From Streptomyces sp. NRRL S-337 (GTDB taxonomy: Bacteria > Actinomycetota > Actinomycetes > Streptomycetales > Streptomycetaceae): 64,000 nt of DNA. Position 1 is the stretch's first letter. The number at the start of each line of letters is the position of its first letter. The position numbers and the translations under genes were made by a program. Positions 15,939 to 24,509 of the stretch are shown here, in pieces. The stretch covers positions 1 to 64,000 of the forward strand of contig NZ_JOIX01000005.1 of assembly GCF_000720175.1 (NCBI RefSeq). The letters run 5' to 3'. The notes under the pieces are model-generated. The model made no database searches, was not told the DNA's origin, and saw nothing but the letters and a program-made list of their open reading frames with translations.

Positions 15939-16646
15939 ATGACTGCGATCCGAGGAGCCAGGGAACGGGCCCGTAGCGAAATCACCGAGGCCATCAAGGC
16001 GGAGGCACGTGCTCAGCTCGCCGCCGAGGGCGCCGCGAAGCTCTCCCTGCGGGCCGTCGCCCGCGAACTGGGCATGGCCTCCTCCGCGCTCTACCGCTAC
16101 TTCCCCAGCCGCGACGACCTGCTCACCGCGCTGATCGTCGACGCCTACAACGCGATCGGTGAGGCCGCGGAGCGGGCCCGGGACCACCGCGGTGCCGCGA
16201 CCGTGAGCCCCGTGGACCGCTGGACCGCGATCTGTACGGGCGTTCGCGCGTGGGCGCTGGCCCATCCGCACGAGTACGCGCTGATCTACGGATCACCCGT
16301 TCCCGGCTACCGTGCCCCGCGCACCACCACGGAACCCGCCGCCCGCGTCGGTCTGGCGCTGATCGGCGTGGTCCGCGAGGCCCATGCCGCCGGTGCCCTG
16401 AAGGAACCCGCCGAACCGCTGCCCGATCCGGTGGTGGCCGACGCCCTGGCGCTCGGTGCCGAGCACGGCGTCGAGCTGCCCGGCGCGGTACTAACCCGGC
16501 TGGTCGGGGCATGGGCCCAGCTCTTCGGACTGCTGAGCTTCGAGCTGTTCGGCCAGTTCCAGAACGTCATCGAGGCCCGTACGGAGTTCTTCGAGCAGGC
16601 CGTCCTCCAACTGGCCCGCAGCGTCGGCCTGACCACCCCGCGCTGA
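15939..16646 (+). CDS. TetR-family transcriptional regulator
   Basis: A 235-residue regulator: helix-turn-helix at about residues 28-60 (LSLRAVARELGMASSALYRYFPSRDDLLTAL), then an alpha-helical ligand domain with a TetR_C-like segment (WTAICTGVRAWALAHPHEYALIYGSPVPGY). ATG 15939 starts the HTH-containing frame at the usual distance. It is divergent from the DDN-family reductase over twin palindromes, indicating local repression and autoregulation. The ligand is likely a hydrophobic compound but is not identifiable. Confidence 0.92.
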   Translation: MTAIRGARERARSEITEAIKAEARAQLAAEGAAKLSLRAVARELGMASSALYRYFPSRDDLLTALIVDAYNAIGEAAERARDHRGAATVSPVDRWTAICTGVRAWALAHPHEYALIYGSPVPGYRAPRTTTEPAARVGLALIGVVREAHAAGALKEPAEPLPDPVVADALALGAEHGVELPGAVLTRLVGAWAQLFGLLSFELFGQFQNVIEARTEFFEQAVLQLARSVGLTTPR

Positions 16647-16884
16647 GCCGGACGCCCGCGGCCCGACCCGGCCCACCGATGCCCGCTCACCGCACCGCAG
16701 CCCGGTTGTAAAGCTGCGGTCGCACCGCGGCTCGCAATACCGCGGCTCGTCGTATCGCGTCTCCTCGTACCGCTGCGTGCGCACGGTGGCTCGCCCTACC
16801 GCTGCGGTCGTGCCGCGGCGTCGGCCGTTCCTTCGCCGCGGTCGTGCAGCCGCGTCGGTCGTTCCGCCGCGCCGCTCGCCGGCC

Positions 16885-16910
16885 GGTCGTACTCCCGCGG
16901 GAGTACGACC
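16885..16910. promoter_or_regulatory. 26-bp perfect palindrome upstream of the two-component system
   Basis: The half-site GGTCGTACTCCCG is followed directly by its exact reverse complement. The centre lies about 67 bp upstream of the histidine kinase start and about 43 bp upstream of its -10-like box, so a dimeric LuxR-type response regulator acting on its own operon is the simplest reading. Confidence 0.8.
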
Positions 16911-16952
16911 GGGCACTGCGTCCGGCCGACGCCGCCGCGCCCCGCAGCGGTC

Positions 16953-16958
16953 TAGCGT
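16953..16958 (+). promoter_or_regulatory. -10 box TAGCGT, likely leaderless histidine kinase transcript
   Basis: TAGCGT ends 6 nt before the ATG at 16965 and no ribosome site is present, so transcription probably starts at or next to the start codon. Confidence 0.6.
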
Positions 16959-16964
16959 TGCGGC

Positions 16965-18290
16965 ATGGAGAACGCACGGCCGCCGTGGGCGCGGCGCTGC
17001 CTCGGCCCGGCGTGGGAGCGGTGGCTGTCGGCCCCGCCCACGACCGGGCCCGACCGTCCGGCCGCCCGGCTGCCCTGGCTGTCGACGCTGGCGGTGACCG
17101 TCTTCGTGACGGTCGGCTCCGGCTTCGCCGCGCACCAGCAGCCGGACCGCGCCCCGCTGGACGCACTGGGACGCGCGCTCCTGGTCGTCGGCGCGGCCCT
17201 GTTGCTGTTCCGGCATCGCGCCCCGCGCACCGTCGCGCTCGGCACGGCCGCGACCACCGCGGCCTACCTCGCCGCCGGCTACCCCTACGGGCCGGTCTTC
17301 CTCACGCTCGCCCTCGGTGCCTTCGCCGCGCTCGTCGCCGGACACCGCGCGGTCGCCTGGTGCGCGCTGGGCGGGGTGTGGGCCACCCATCTCCTCGTCA
17401 CCCATTGGCTCCACCGCTGGCTGCCGCCCCCGCACGACGGCCCCGCCCCCTGGAGCGACGAACTCTTCGTCACCGCCTGGGTGGTGGCCGTGGTGGCCCT
17501 CTCCGAACTGGTCCGCGTACGCCGCGAGCAGCTCGCCAGGGCCCGGGCCGAGCGGGCCGCCGCGGAACGCCGCCGGGCCGACGAGGAGCGGCTGCGGATC
17601 GCCCGCGAGCTGCACGACGTGCTCGCCCACAGCATCTCCGTCATCAACGTCCAGGCGGGGGTCGGCCTCGCGCTGCTGGACCAGGATCCGGAGCAGGCGC
17701 GTACCGCACTGACCACCATCAAGGCGGCGAGCAAGGAAGCGCTCGGCGAGGTCCGCCAGGTCCTCGACACCCTGCGCACCCGGGGTGCCGCGCCGCGCTC
17801 CCCGGCCCCCGGGCTGGACCGGCTGCCCGAACTCACCGAACAGGCCCGGCGCGCCGGCCTCGCCGTGGCCGTCACCACCGAGGGCACCCCGCGCCCGCTG
17901 CCGCCCGGCACCGGCCTCGCCGCCTTCCGCATCGTCCAGGAGGCGCTCACCAACACCGTCCGGCATTCCGGTTCCCGCACCGCCCGGCTACGGCTCCGCT
18001 ACGCGCCCGCGGAACTGGACATCCGGGTCGACGACGACGGCCCGGCGAGCTCCACGACGGGCGAGCCGGCCGGCGGTGGCAACGGGCTGGTCGGGATGCG
18101 GGAGCGGGCCGCGGCACTCGGCGGCACCGTCGAGGCCGGCCCGCGCCGGGACGGCGGCTTCCGCGTCCGGGCCCGCATCCCCCTGACCGCTGCCGCGGCC
18201 GAGGACGCGCCCGATACCGTCACCTCGGCCCCACCCCCTGCCCCTGCCCCTGATCCGGAGTCGGCCCCCGCCACCGAGGAGGAGTCGTGA
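16965..18290 (+). CDS. Sensor histidine kinase (NarX/LiaS/DesK-like)
   Basis: A 441-residue membrane kinase. Several hydrophobic segments span about residues 35-190 (LSTLAVTVFVTVGSGF, ALLVVGAALLLF, FLTLALGAFAALVAG, LFVTAWVVAVVALSELV). A HisKA_3 domain follows with His217 in RELHDVLAHSISVINVQAG, then a HATPase domain with the N-box QEALTNTVRHSG and the GNGLVGMRERAAALGG lid. The tail is Ala/Pro-rich. It is translationally coupled (GTGA overlap) to the response regulator at 18287. The stimulus is unknown; kinases of this class often sense envelope stress. Confidence 0.94.
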   Translation: MENARPPWARRCLGPAWERWLSAPPTTGPDRPAARLPWLSTLAVTVFVTVGSGFAAHQQPDRAPLDALGRALLVVGAALLLFRHRAPRTVALGTAATTAAYLAAGYPYGPVFLTLALGAFAALVAGHRAVAWCALGGVWATHLLVTHWLHRWLPPPHDGPAPWSDELFVTAWVVAVVALSELVRVRREQLARARAERAAAERRRADEERLRIARELHDVLAHSISVINVQAGVGLALLDQDPEQARTALTTIKAASKEALGEVRQVLDTLRTRGAAPRSPAPGLDRLPELTEQARRAGLAVAVTTEGTPRPLPPGTGLAAFRIVQEALTNTVRHSGSRTARLRLRYAPAELDIRVDDDGPASSTTGEPAGGGNGLVGMRERAAALGGTVEAGPRRDGGFRVRARIPLTAAAAEDAPDTVTSAPPPAPAPDPESAPATEEES

Positions 18291-18952
18291 TCCGCGTACT
18301 GCTCGCCGACGATCAGCTGCTGGTCCGGGCAGGCTTCAAGGTGCTGCTGGACGCCCAGCCCGGCATCGAGGTGGTCGCGGAGGCCGACGACGGGCAGCAG
18401 GCGCTGGCCGCGGTCCGCGCACACCGCCCGGACGTCGTCCTGATGGACATCCGCATGCCGGTGCTCGACGGGCTGGCCGCCACCCGGCGGATCACCGAGG
18501 ACCCGCAACTGGCCGACGTCAGGGTCGTCATGCTGACCACCTTCGAGCTGGACGAGTACGTCTTCGAGGCCATCCGCGCGGGCGCCTCCGGCTTTCTGGT
18601 CAAGGACACCGAACCGGACGAACTGCTGCGGGCCGTGCGTGCCGTCGTGGCCGGTGACGCACTGCTCTCGCCCGGGGTCACCCGACGGCTGATCGCGGAG
18701 TTCGCGGCCCGCTCCAAGGAACCGGCCGCCGCCGACGCGCTGACCGCCCTGACGGAGCGGGAACGCGAGGTGATGGCGCTGGTCGGCATCGGCCTCTCCA
18801 ACCAGGAGATCGCCCGCCGCCTGGTCGTCAGCCCGCTGACCGCCAAGACCCACGTCAGCCGCACCATGGTCAAACTGGGCGCCCGCGACCGCGCCCAACT
18901 CGTCGTGCTGGCCTACGAGTCCGGGCTGGTACGGCCCGGCTGGCTGGGCTGA
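18287..18952 (+). CDS. NarL/LuxR-type response regulator
   Basis: A 221-residue regulator with a receiver domain (Asp54 in VVLMDIRMPVLDG as phosphorylation site, acidic LLADDQ near the start, Lys in FLVKDTEPDE) and a C-terminal LuxR helix-turn-helix (LTEREREVMALVGIGLSNQEIARRLVVSPLTAKTHVSR read in part). Its GTG overlaps the kinase stop, so both are made as a pair. The palindrome at 16885-16910 is its likely binding site. Its 3' end overlaps the convergent small membrane protein gene by 40 bp. Confidence 0.95.
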   Translation: MIRVLLADDQLLVRAGFKVLLDAQPGIEVVAEADDGQQALAAVRAHRPDVVLMDIRMPVLDGLAATRRITEDPQLADVRVVMLTTFELDEYVFEAIRAGASGFLVKDTEPDELLRAVRAVVAGDALLSPGVTRRLIAEFAARSKEPAAADALTALTEREREVMALVGIGLSNQEIARRLVVSPLTAKTHVSRTMVKLGARDRAQLVVLAYESGLVRPGWLG

Positions 18953-19230
18953 CCGGGCCGCCACACGACGTCCCGGACGCTCGCTCGCCCGCCGGACGCG
19001 ACGTAGGGCCGGCGCAACACCCGCACCACTTGGACGACGAACAGCACACCGCCGACCACGGCGCTGACCGTGAGCCACGGCCCCTTCCATCCGCCGGGCA
19101 GGCCGGCCCACAGCACCGCACTGCCCAGCACCAGGAACCCGGCGACCCCCAGAAACCCGCCGCTGACCAGCGCGAACATGATCTCGACGGTGATCGCGTC
19201 ACGCTCGGCGCGGCTACGGGCGGGCGACAT
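18913..19230 (-). CDS. Small two-helix membrane protein, DUF6332-like
   Basis: A 105-residue protein with a charged start (MSPARSRAERDAITVEI), two hydrophobic helices (IMFALVSGGFLGVAGFLVLGSAVLW and LTVSAVVGGVLFVVQVVRVL) and a basic tail. It resembles Streptomyces proteins grouped as DUF6332, of unknown function. ATG 19230 has GAGGAGAG upstream. The last 40 bp overlap the response regulator gene on the other strand, which suggests antisense-coupled ends rather than a false call. Confidence 0.7.
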   Translation of the reverse strand: MSPARSRAERDAITVEIMFALVSGGFLGVAGFLVLGSAVLWAGLPGGWKGPWLTVSAVVGGVLFVVQVVRVLRRPYVASGGRASVRDVVWRPGQPSQPGRTSPDS

Positions 19231-19272
19231 GACGTCCCGCTCTCCTCTCAGGCATACCGTCCCGCTCCCTTC

Positions 19273-20055
19273 TCAGATGCCCCCCTTCTCACGCCACAGC
19301 TCGGCCAGGGCCTGCTCGCCCGTGACCGTGAGGGCGTCCCACGGCAGGCGGTTCCACAGGGCGAGGTACAGCTCTTCGGCCGGGCCCTCGATCGTGCAGT
19401 CGACGGGCTTGACGTCGGCCGCCGGCTGGTCCACCGGGCTGCCCGGGGCCGGGGCCGCGGTCGTACGTATCGCGCGCGGCGGGGCGTCGGAGAGGTGGAC
19501 GGTCCAGTCGGCGCCGGGCACGTCCGTCGCGCGCACCCGGACGGTCCGAGGGATGTCGGTGCGCAGCTTGCTGCGCTCGAGGGAGTGCAGGCCCGTGAGG
19601 AGTTCGTCGACTCCGTCGGCGGCGAAGGCGGACGGCAGGGGGGTGAGGGAGGCGGCTGCCGCTTGCTGGGCGTCGACGCGGTGCACCGATGTCTCGTGGG
19701 CCTGCCGGCGGGCCCAGAACGCCAGCGGGGAGTCCGTCGGCAGGATCGTCCAGGCCGTCAGGTCCCGCGGGGCGCCGTGCAGCGCCAGGACGAGCTGGTG
19801 GTGGCCCTCGCGGAGCCAGGGCACGAGTTCGTCGTCGGTCAGATCGGGAGCCTCCGCGGGCCGGATGGGCTGCTGCAGCCCCTGCGCCACGATCTCCGTC
19901 GCCCAGCGGTGGACCCGGCCCACATGGACGACCAGGTCCCGTATCCGCCACTCGGGGCAGGCCGGAATGGCCGCGTCCGGGCCGGCTTCCTGGGCGGCGT
20001 CGGCGAGCAGACCGCCGTCCAGACGCAGCGTTTCGACGAACTCAGTGATCTCCAT
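19273..20055 (-). CDS. Maleylpyruvate isomerase-family / DinB-like protein
   Basis: A 260-residue protein with the mycothiol-dependent maleylpyruvate isomerase layout: an N-terminal DinB-like four-helix domain with metal-ligand candidates in VVHVGRVHRWA and QAHETSVHRVDA, and a C-terminal SCP2-like part (TIEGPAEELYLALWNRLPWDALTVTG). Homologues use mycothiol as cofactor for isomerisation or transfer reactions. ATG 20055 (MEITEF) is preferred over an upstream GTG. Actual substrate unknown. Confidence 0.83.
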   Translation of the reverse strand: MEITEFVETLRLDGGLLADAAQEAGPDAAIPACPEWRIRDLVVHVGRVHRWATEIVAQGLQQPIRPAEAPDLTDDELVPWLREGHHQLVLALHGAPRDLTAWTILPTDSPLAFWARRQAHETSVHRVDAQQAAAASLTPLPSAFAADGVDELLTGLHSLERSKLRTDIPRTVRVRATDVPGADWTVHLSDAPPRAIRTTAAPAPGSPVDQPAADVKPVDCTIEGPAEELYLALWNRLPWDALTVTGEQALAELWREKGGI

Positions 20056-20228
20056 GCCCACGAGTGTGCCAGCCGCCACTGACAACGGACCGGCGCGGGT
20101 CCATCACCCCCGAGCAGCCAGGAGGACGAGGGGGGCGCGATGCGTGGACCGCGCCCGCACGCCCGGGCGGTGCACCCGTCGCCGTCGCGATCCCCCGGCG
20201 GCCCCGGCGGAGCGCCCGTCGCGACCTT

Positions 20229-21491
20229 CTAGCGGCCCGCGTGGTGCGCCCGCCGCGTCGCGTAGGCGATGCCCGCCGCGACCGCGGCGAGCAGGGCGAC
20301 CGTGGTGAGGGCGACCGGCAGCGTGCTGGTCTCGGCGAGGAACCCGATGGCGGGCGGGCCGAGCAGCATGCCGCCGTAGCCGACCGTGGAGGCCACCGCG
20401 ACCCCGTCGGACCCGCCGGCCTCACCGGCCCGGGCGATGGCGATCGGGAAGATGTTGGCGAGCCCGATCCCGGCGACGGCGAAACCGAGGCAGGCCGCCC
20501 AGGCGGTGGGGGCGAGCGCGCCGAGCAGCATGCCGGCGGCCGCCGTCGTACCGCCCGCGATCAGCGACCGGGCGGCCCCGAACCGCTGCACCACCGCGGT
20601 CCCCGACAGCCGCCCCGCGGTCATCGCCAGCGCGAACACCGCGTAGCCGGCGGCTGCGAGCCCCGGCCCGGCGGACAGGTCCTGGGAGAGGTGCAGCGCA
20701 CCCCAGTCGGCCATCGCGCCCTCCCCGTAGGCGGTGCAGAGGGCGATCAGTCCGAAGACGAGGACGAGACGGCGCCCGCGGGACGGGCCGGCGTTCTGTG
20801 GGCGGTCCGAGGACGCCGGCAGCCGCTCGGGGACGACGGGGGCCGGGTGGGTGTGCAGGACGCGCCCCGCAACGGCCGTCACCAGCAGGCCGATCACGGC
20901 GAGCAGCAGCAGGTGCACGGTGGGGGAGAGGCGGCCCGCGATCAGGCCTCCCAGGCCCGCACCGAGCATGCCGCCCAGGCTGAAGGCCGCGTGGAAGCTA
21001 GGCATCACCGGGCGGCGCAGTGCCTCGATCAGGTCGACGGCGGCACTGTTCATCGCGACGTTGAGCGAGCCGTAGGCGGCGCCGAAGACCAGCAGGACGA
21101 GCCCCAGAGCGGTCGCCGAGTGGGTGAGCGGCGGGAGCACGATGCTCAGCGCCATGGCGGCCCCGGAGGCGGTCGTCACGGCATGGCTGCCGTACCGGCG
21201 GCACAGGCGCCCGGTCAGCATCATGAAGGCGACCGCGCCCGCCGACACGCCGAGCAGGGCGAGCCCGAGCGCGCCGGCGCCGGCGCCGGTCTGCTGCTTG
21301 ATCGCGGGGATCCGCACGACCCAGCCGGCGAACAGGAAGCCGTCCATGGCGAAGAACGCGGTGAGGGCGAGGCGGAGTCGGGTCAGGGCGGCGCGGGACG
21401 GATCGGAGGGGGACGGGGTCGGGTGTCGATCGGCGAGGACGGGGCCGTGGTGCTTCCTCCAGGCCCACCGTATTTTGTTTAGCGTCGGCAC
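20229..21491 (-). CDS. MFS transporter, divergent from ROK regulator
   Basis: A membrane protein of about 420 residues with 12 predicted helices; the signatures are FAMDGFLFAGWVVRIPAIKQQTG in the first helix pair, MLTGRLCRRYGSH (motif A-like loop) and GLANIFPIAIARAGE. GTG 21491 is the most plausible start: later candidates would delete the first helix and the upstream GTG overlaps the divergent gene. The intergenic inverted repeat at 21471-21503 abuts this start, so repression by the neighbouring ROK protein is expected. The pairing resembles Streptomyces ROK/MFS divergons linked to amino-sugar or sugar efflux (from memory, RokL6 and its divergent transporter); substrate not proven here. Confidence 0.85.
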   Translation of the reverse strand: MPTLNKIRWAWRKHHGPVLADRHPTPSPSDPSRAALTRLRLALTAFFAMDGFLFAGWVVRIPAIKQQTGAGAGALGLALLGVSAGAVAFMMLTGRLCRRYGSHAVTTASGAAMALSIVLPPLTHSATALGLVLLVFGAAYGSLNVAMNSAAVDLIEALRRPVMPSFHAAFSLGGMLGAGLGGLIAGRLSPTVHLLLLAVIGLLVTAVAGRVLHTHPAPVVPERLPASSDRPQNAGPSRGRRLVLVFGLIALCTAYGEGAMADWGALHLSQDLSAGPGLAAAGYAVFALAMTAGRLSGTAVVQRFGAARSLIAGGTTAAAGMLLGALAPTAWAACLGFAVAGIGLANIFPIAIARAGEAGGSDGVAVASTVGYGGMLLGPPAIGFLAETSTLPVALTTVALLAAVAAGIAYATRRAHHAGR

Positions 21492-21503
21492 AAAGTCAGA
21501 ATA
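21471..21503. promoter_or_regulatory. Imperfect inverted repeat between MFS and ROK regulator
   Basis: TATTTTGTTT at 21471-21480 is matched, inverted, by AAAGTCAGAATA at 21492-21503 (TATTCTGACTTT when reversed). This AT-rich patch stands out in very GC-rich DNA and covers the starts of both divergent genes, so it probably holds both promoters and the operator. Confidence 0.65.
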
Positions 21504-21508
21504 GGGGG

Positions 21509-22729
21509 GTGACCCAGATTCGGACAACCAGGTTGGAGCGGGGCCGTGGCGCCCTCGGACCCGCACTGGAGCTCGTACACACCGGACGCGCGCCCACCCG
21601 TGCCGTGCTGACCTCGGAACTCGGCGTGACCCGCGCGACCGCGGGCGCGGTGGCCGCCGAGCTCGAAGCGCTCGGATTGATCACCGTCGACTCCCGGCCG
21701 ACCGCCTCCGCCGGCTCCCAAGGGCGCCCGTCCCACCGGCTGTTCGTCAACGAGAACGGCCCGGTGGTACTCGCCGCACAGATCCACGCCGACGGGTACC
21801 GGGTCGCCCTCGTCGGCCTCGGCGGGCGCATCGTGGCGACGACGAGCGGCTGCGGCACCATCCCCGCCGATCCGGCCCTCGTCCTCACCGAGGCCGTCGC
21901 GGCCGGCTCGGAACTGCTGCGCGAGACCGGGCGGCGCTGCCTGGGCGCCGGGTTGGCGGTGCCGTCCGCCGTCGCGGAACCGGATGGCGAGGCCCTCAAC
22001 CCGCTGCACCTCGCCTGGCCTTCGGGCGCGCCGGTGCGCGCACTCTTCCTCCAGGCGCTCGCGGATGCCGGCATCCCCGGCGTCACCGAGGCGATCGGTT
22101 TCACCGGTAACGACGTCAACCTCATGGCGCTCGCCGAGCACCGGCACGGCGCCGGCCGGGGCGCCCGTGACCTGCTCTGCGTGGCCTCCGGCCACCGGGG
22201 CGTCGGCGGCGCGCTGGTGCTCGACGGGCGGCTGCACAGCGGCAGTTCGGGGCTGGCGCTGGAGGTCGGCCATCTGACCGTCAACCCCGAGGGTGCGCCC
22301 TGCCACTGCGGCAGCCGCGGCTGCCTGGACGTCGAGGCCGACCCGCTGGCCTTCCTCGTCGCGGCCGGCCGCGAACCGGGCCCCGAGGTCTCGCTGCTCC
22401 GGCAGGCCGCCGACCTGCTCCGGGACGATTACGCCGACCCGGGCGTACGCGCCGCCGCCGACCTCCTCGTCGACCGGCTCGGCCTCGGGATCGCCGGGCT
22501 CGTCAACATCCTCAACCCCGACCGCATCATCCTCGGTGGACTCCATCGCTCCCTGCTGGAGGCCGACCCGGAGCGGCTGCGCGCGGTGGTCGCCGACCGC
22601 AGCCTGTGGGGCCGTAGCGGCGGCGTACCGATCCTGCCGTGCAGCCTCGACTACAACAGCCTGGTGGGCGCGGCGGAGTTGGCCTGGCAGCCGGTGCTGG
22701 ACGATCCGCTGGTGGTGCTGGGGCGGTAG
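21509..22729 (+). CDS. ROK-family transcriptional regulator
   Basis: A 406-residue protein with an N-terminal winged helix (TRAVLTSELGVTRATAGAVAAELEALGLI) and a ROK domain carrying EVGHLTVNPEG and the zinc motif CHCGSRGCLD. The N-terminal ATP motif of ROK kinases (DxGGT) is missing, as expected for a regulator rather than an enzyme. GTG 21509 directly follows a G-run. It is divergent from an MFS transporter and the shared inverted repeat is its probable operator. Likely effector: a sugar or sugar phosphate, inferred from the family. Confidence 0.92.
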   Translation: MTQIRTTRLERGRGALGPALELVHTGRAPTRAVLTSELGVTRATAGAVAAELEALGLITVDSRPTASAGSQGRPSHRLFVNENGPVVLAAQIHADGYRVALVGLGGRIVATTSGCGTIPADPALVLTEAVAAGSELLRETGRRCLGAGLAVPSAVAEPDGEALNPLHLAWPSGAPVRALFLQALADAGIPGVTEAIGFTGNDVNLMALAEHRHGAGRGARDLLCVASGHRGVGGALVLDGRLHSGSSGLALEVGHLTVNPEGAPCHCGSRGCLDVEADPLAFLVAAGREPGPEVSLLRQAADLLRDDYADPGVRAAADLLVDRLGLGIAGLVNILNPDRIILGGLHRSLLEADPERLRAVVADRSLWGRSGGVPILPCSLDYNSLVGAAELAWQPVLDDPLVVLGR

Positions 22730-22801
22730 CGACCGCCGCATCGCGGCAGCGGTCGAGCTCCTCGCAGCGGTGGCGATCCCGGCGACGGACCACTACACCC
22801 G

Positions 22802-22826
22802 CCCACCCCCCGAAGGGGGGGGTGGG
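22802..22826. terminator. Bidirectional hairpin terminator
   Basis: CCCACCCCCC (22802-22811) pairs perfectly with GGGGGGTGGG (22817-22826) across a five-base loop; flanking CCCG and CGGG sequences can extend it. It lies in the 170-bp convergent gap between the ROK regulator and the phosphotriesterase gene, ideal for terminating both. Confidence 0.75.
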
Positions 22827-22899
22827 TGGCGGGGAAAAATGAGGCGGAGGAAGCGGCGGAGGAAAGCGGCGGGAAGAGAATGCGGCCCAGCGCCGCAAA

Positions 22900-23850
22900 C
22901 TAGGCCGAGGAGGCCGCCACCCGCTCCCCACTCCGCCCCCACTCCGCCGCGAAGGCCCGCGCCGGGTTGTCCGTCAGGCAGCGGGTCACCAGGTCGGCAC
23001 CCAGGGCGAGTTCGAGCCGGGCCCGGAGGCGGCGGAGCAGGTGCGGCATGCCGGGGCCGCCGTCGACCGAGCGCGCGGCGGCCGTCGTGGTGTCCCCGCC
23101 GAGCAGGATCCGGTCACCGAAGCCCGCCTCCGCCAGCGCGGCCAGCGCCTCGGGCAGCCGCCAGTCCGTCGCGTGGTTCGCCCGCGACGGCCCGTCGAAG
23201 GCCAGATACGCGCCCGCCTCCGCGGCCGCCCGGTGGACCGCGAGATCGGGCGAGCGGTTGAGGTGCCCGAGGATCACCCGGTCCGGCGACACCCCCAACT
23301 CGCCACAGAGGAGCTCCAGTACGTCCAGCGCCCCGGTGCCCAGCTCCAGATGGACCCCGATGGCCGCACCCGTTGCCCGCTGGGCCTCGGCGGCCGCGGC
23401 CATGGTGTACCGGGCGTGCGGGTCCAGCCCGTGGAACCCGCCGGCCACCTTGATCATCCCGGCCCGCGTCCCGGTGCCGCCGATACCCTCGGTCAGCTCG
23501 GTGACGAACAAGTCGGCCAGACCCGGACGGACGCGTTCCACGGTTCCCGGCGCGTAGTGCGCCGCCTGATGCAGCCCGGTGGCGGCGACCACGGTGACCC
23601 CCGACTCCCGTGCCAGCCGCGGCAGTTCGGCGGCGCCCCGCCCCATGCCGTACGGCGTCCACTGGATCACCGCAGCGCCGCCGGCCGCCCGGAACGCGGC
23701 CAGTTCCGCGGCCGCGGCACCGGCATCGGCCAACTCCTGCCCCGGAAGTTGGGGGCTGCGCAGGAACAGGTGGTCGTGTGCGTCGCAGACGCCGAGATCG
23801 GCGGGCGGGATGTCGCCCAGGACCGTACGGATCGTCGGCCCGGTCACCAC
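22900..23850 (-). CDS. Phosphotriesterase-family metal-dependent hydrolase
   Basis: A 316-residue amidohydrolase-superfamily protein with the complete binuclear metal site: His25 and His27 in DAHDHLF, the carbamylated Lys134 in GMIKVAGG, His167 in IGVHLELG, His196 in ILGHLNRSPD and Asp253 in LLGGDTT. Family activities include lactonase, phosphotriesterase and amidase. GTG 23850 or 23847 overlaps the stop of the DUF4865 gene, so translation is coupled. With that gene and a TetR regulator upstream it forms a small regulated operon; an acyl-lactone or ester is a reasonable but unproved substrate. Confidence 0.88.
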   Translation of the reverse strand: MVTGPTIRTVLGDIPPADLGVCDAHDHLFLRSPQLPGQELADAGAAAAELAAFRAAGGAAVIQWTPYGMGRGAAELPRLARESGVTVVAATGLHQAAHYAPGTVERVRPGLADLFVTELTEGIGGTGTRAGMIKVAGGFHGLDPHARYTMAAAAEAQRATGAAIGVHLELGTGALDVLELLCGELGVSPDRVILGHLNRSPDLAVHRAAAEAGAYLAFDGPSRANHATDWRLPEALAALAEAGFGDRILLGGDTTTAAARSVDGGPGMPHLLRRLRARLELALGADLVTRCLTDNPARAFAAEWGRSGERVAASSA

Positions 23851-24437
23851 TGCCGCCCCGCGCCGAGCCCGGCGATGCCCGGAGCGGACAGGTGCAGCAC
23901 CTGATAGCGATCGCCTGCGGACGGCGGAACGTCCGCCGCGGCGTCCGCCCAGAGGGTGAAGCGGATGAGCTCCCAGTGCCGTGGGTCGAGCGCCACCACG
24001 GCGCTGTGCGCGCCGTCCGACGCGGCCAACTCCTCCTGTGCGGCGGCCGCCTCCGCCACTACGGTGGCCACGTCGGCACCCTCGGGGAGGGCCTCGGCCC
24101 GCCGTGTGTACGCGCGGGGAACGGCACCGGCCGCCGGGCCGGGCCGGTGGAAGAGCCCCCGCCAGTGCTGGACGACCGGCCGCCCGAAGTCCCGGACCAC
24201 ACCGCGGAACCCGTCACCCAGCAGGAAGCGGTTCATCGCCTCGGGGTCCGCCCAGAGGTAGAACGGCGCGTACTGGTTGACCGGCGAGCCGTCGACACCC
24301 CGCTCCCGCATCCCGTACGCCTTGAGGCCGAGCCCCTCGTAGGCGTCCAGAAGGTGGCCCTTGGACCGCACCCGCTCCCGGATGATCCCCATGTCGTAGT
24401 CGGCGGGCAGGGTGACGGCGTATTGCATGGCGTGCAT
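23844..24437 (-). CDS. DUF4865-family protein
   Basis: A 197-residue protein of a family of unknown function, recognised by MQYAVTLPADYDMGIIRERV, KAYGMRERGVDGSPVNQYAPFYLW and FGRPVVQHW. The fold looks like a dimeric alpha/beta-barrel monooxygenase-like protein, but this is a guess. ATG 24437 has CGGAGACCCG upstream; ATG 24428 is an alternative. It is embedded between a TetR regulator and a coupled phosphotriesterase-family hydrolase on the same strand, implying a joint catabolic or detoxifying role. Confidence 0.82.
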   Translation of the reverse strand: MHAMQYAVTLPADYDMGIIRERVRSKGHLLDAYEGLGLKAYGMRERGVDGSPVNQYAPFYLWADPEAMNRFLLGDGFRGVVRDFGRPVVQHWRGLFHRPGPAAGAVPRAYTRRAEALPEGADVATVVAEAAAAQEELAASDGAHSAVVALDPRHWELIRFTLWADAAADVPPSAGDRYQVLHLSAPGIAGLGAGRQW

Positions 24438-24509
24438 CGGGTCTCCGAAGTCGATACGGGTGCGGACGGACGGGCAGACGGGCAGAGGGACGGGGCGGAC
24501 GGCGGTGTG

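Larger units (their letters stand above)
16647..16964. other. Intergenic region with palindrome and leaderless promoter
   Basis: The 318-bp gap between the TetR and histidine kinase genes consists mainly of degenerate CCGCGGCTCGTCGTA-like repeats. Its only strong signals are the 26-bp palindrome at 16885-16910 and the -10-like TAGCGT at 16953-16958. No gene is supported. Confidence 0.6.
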
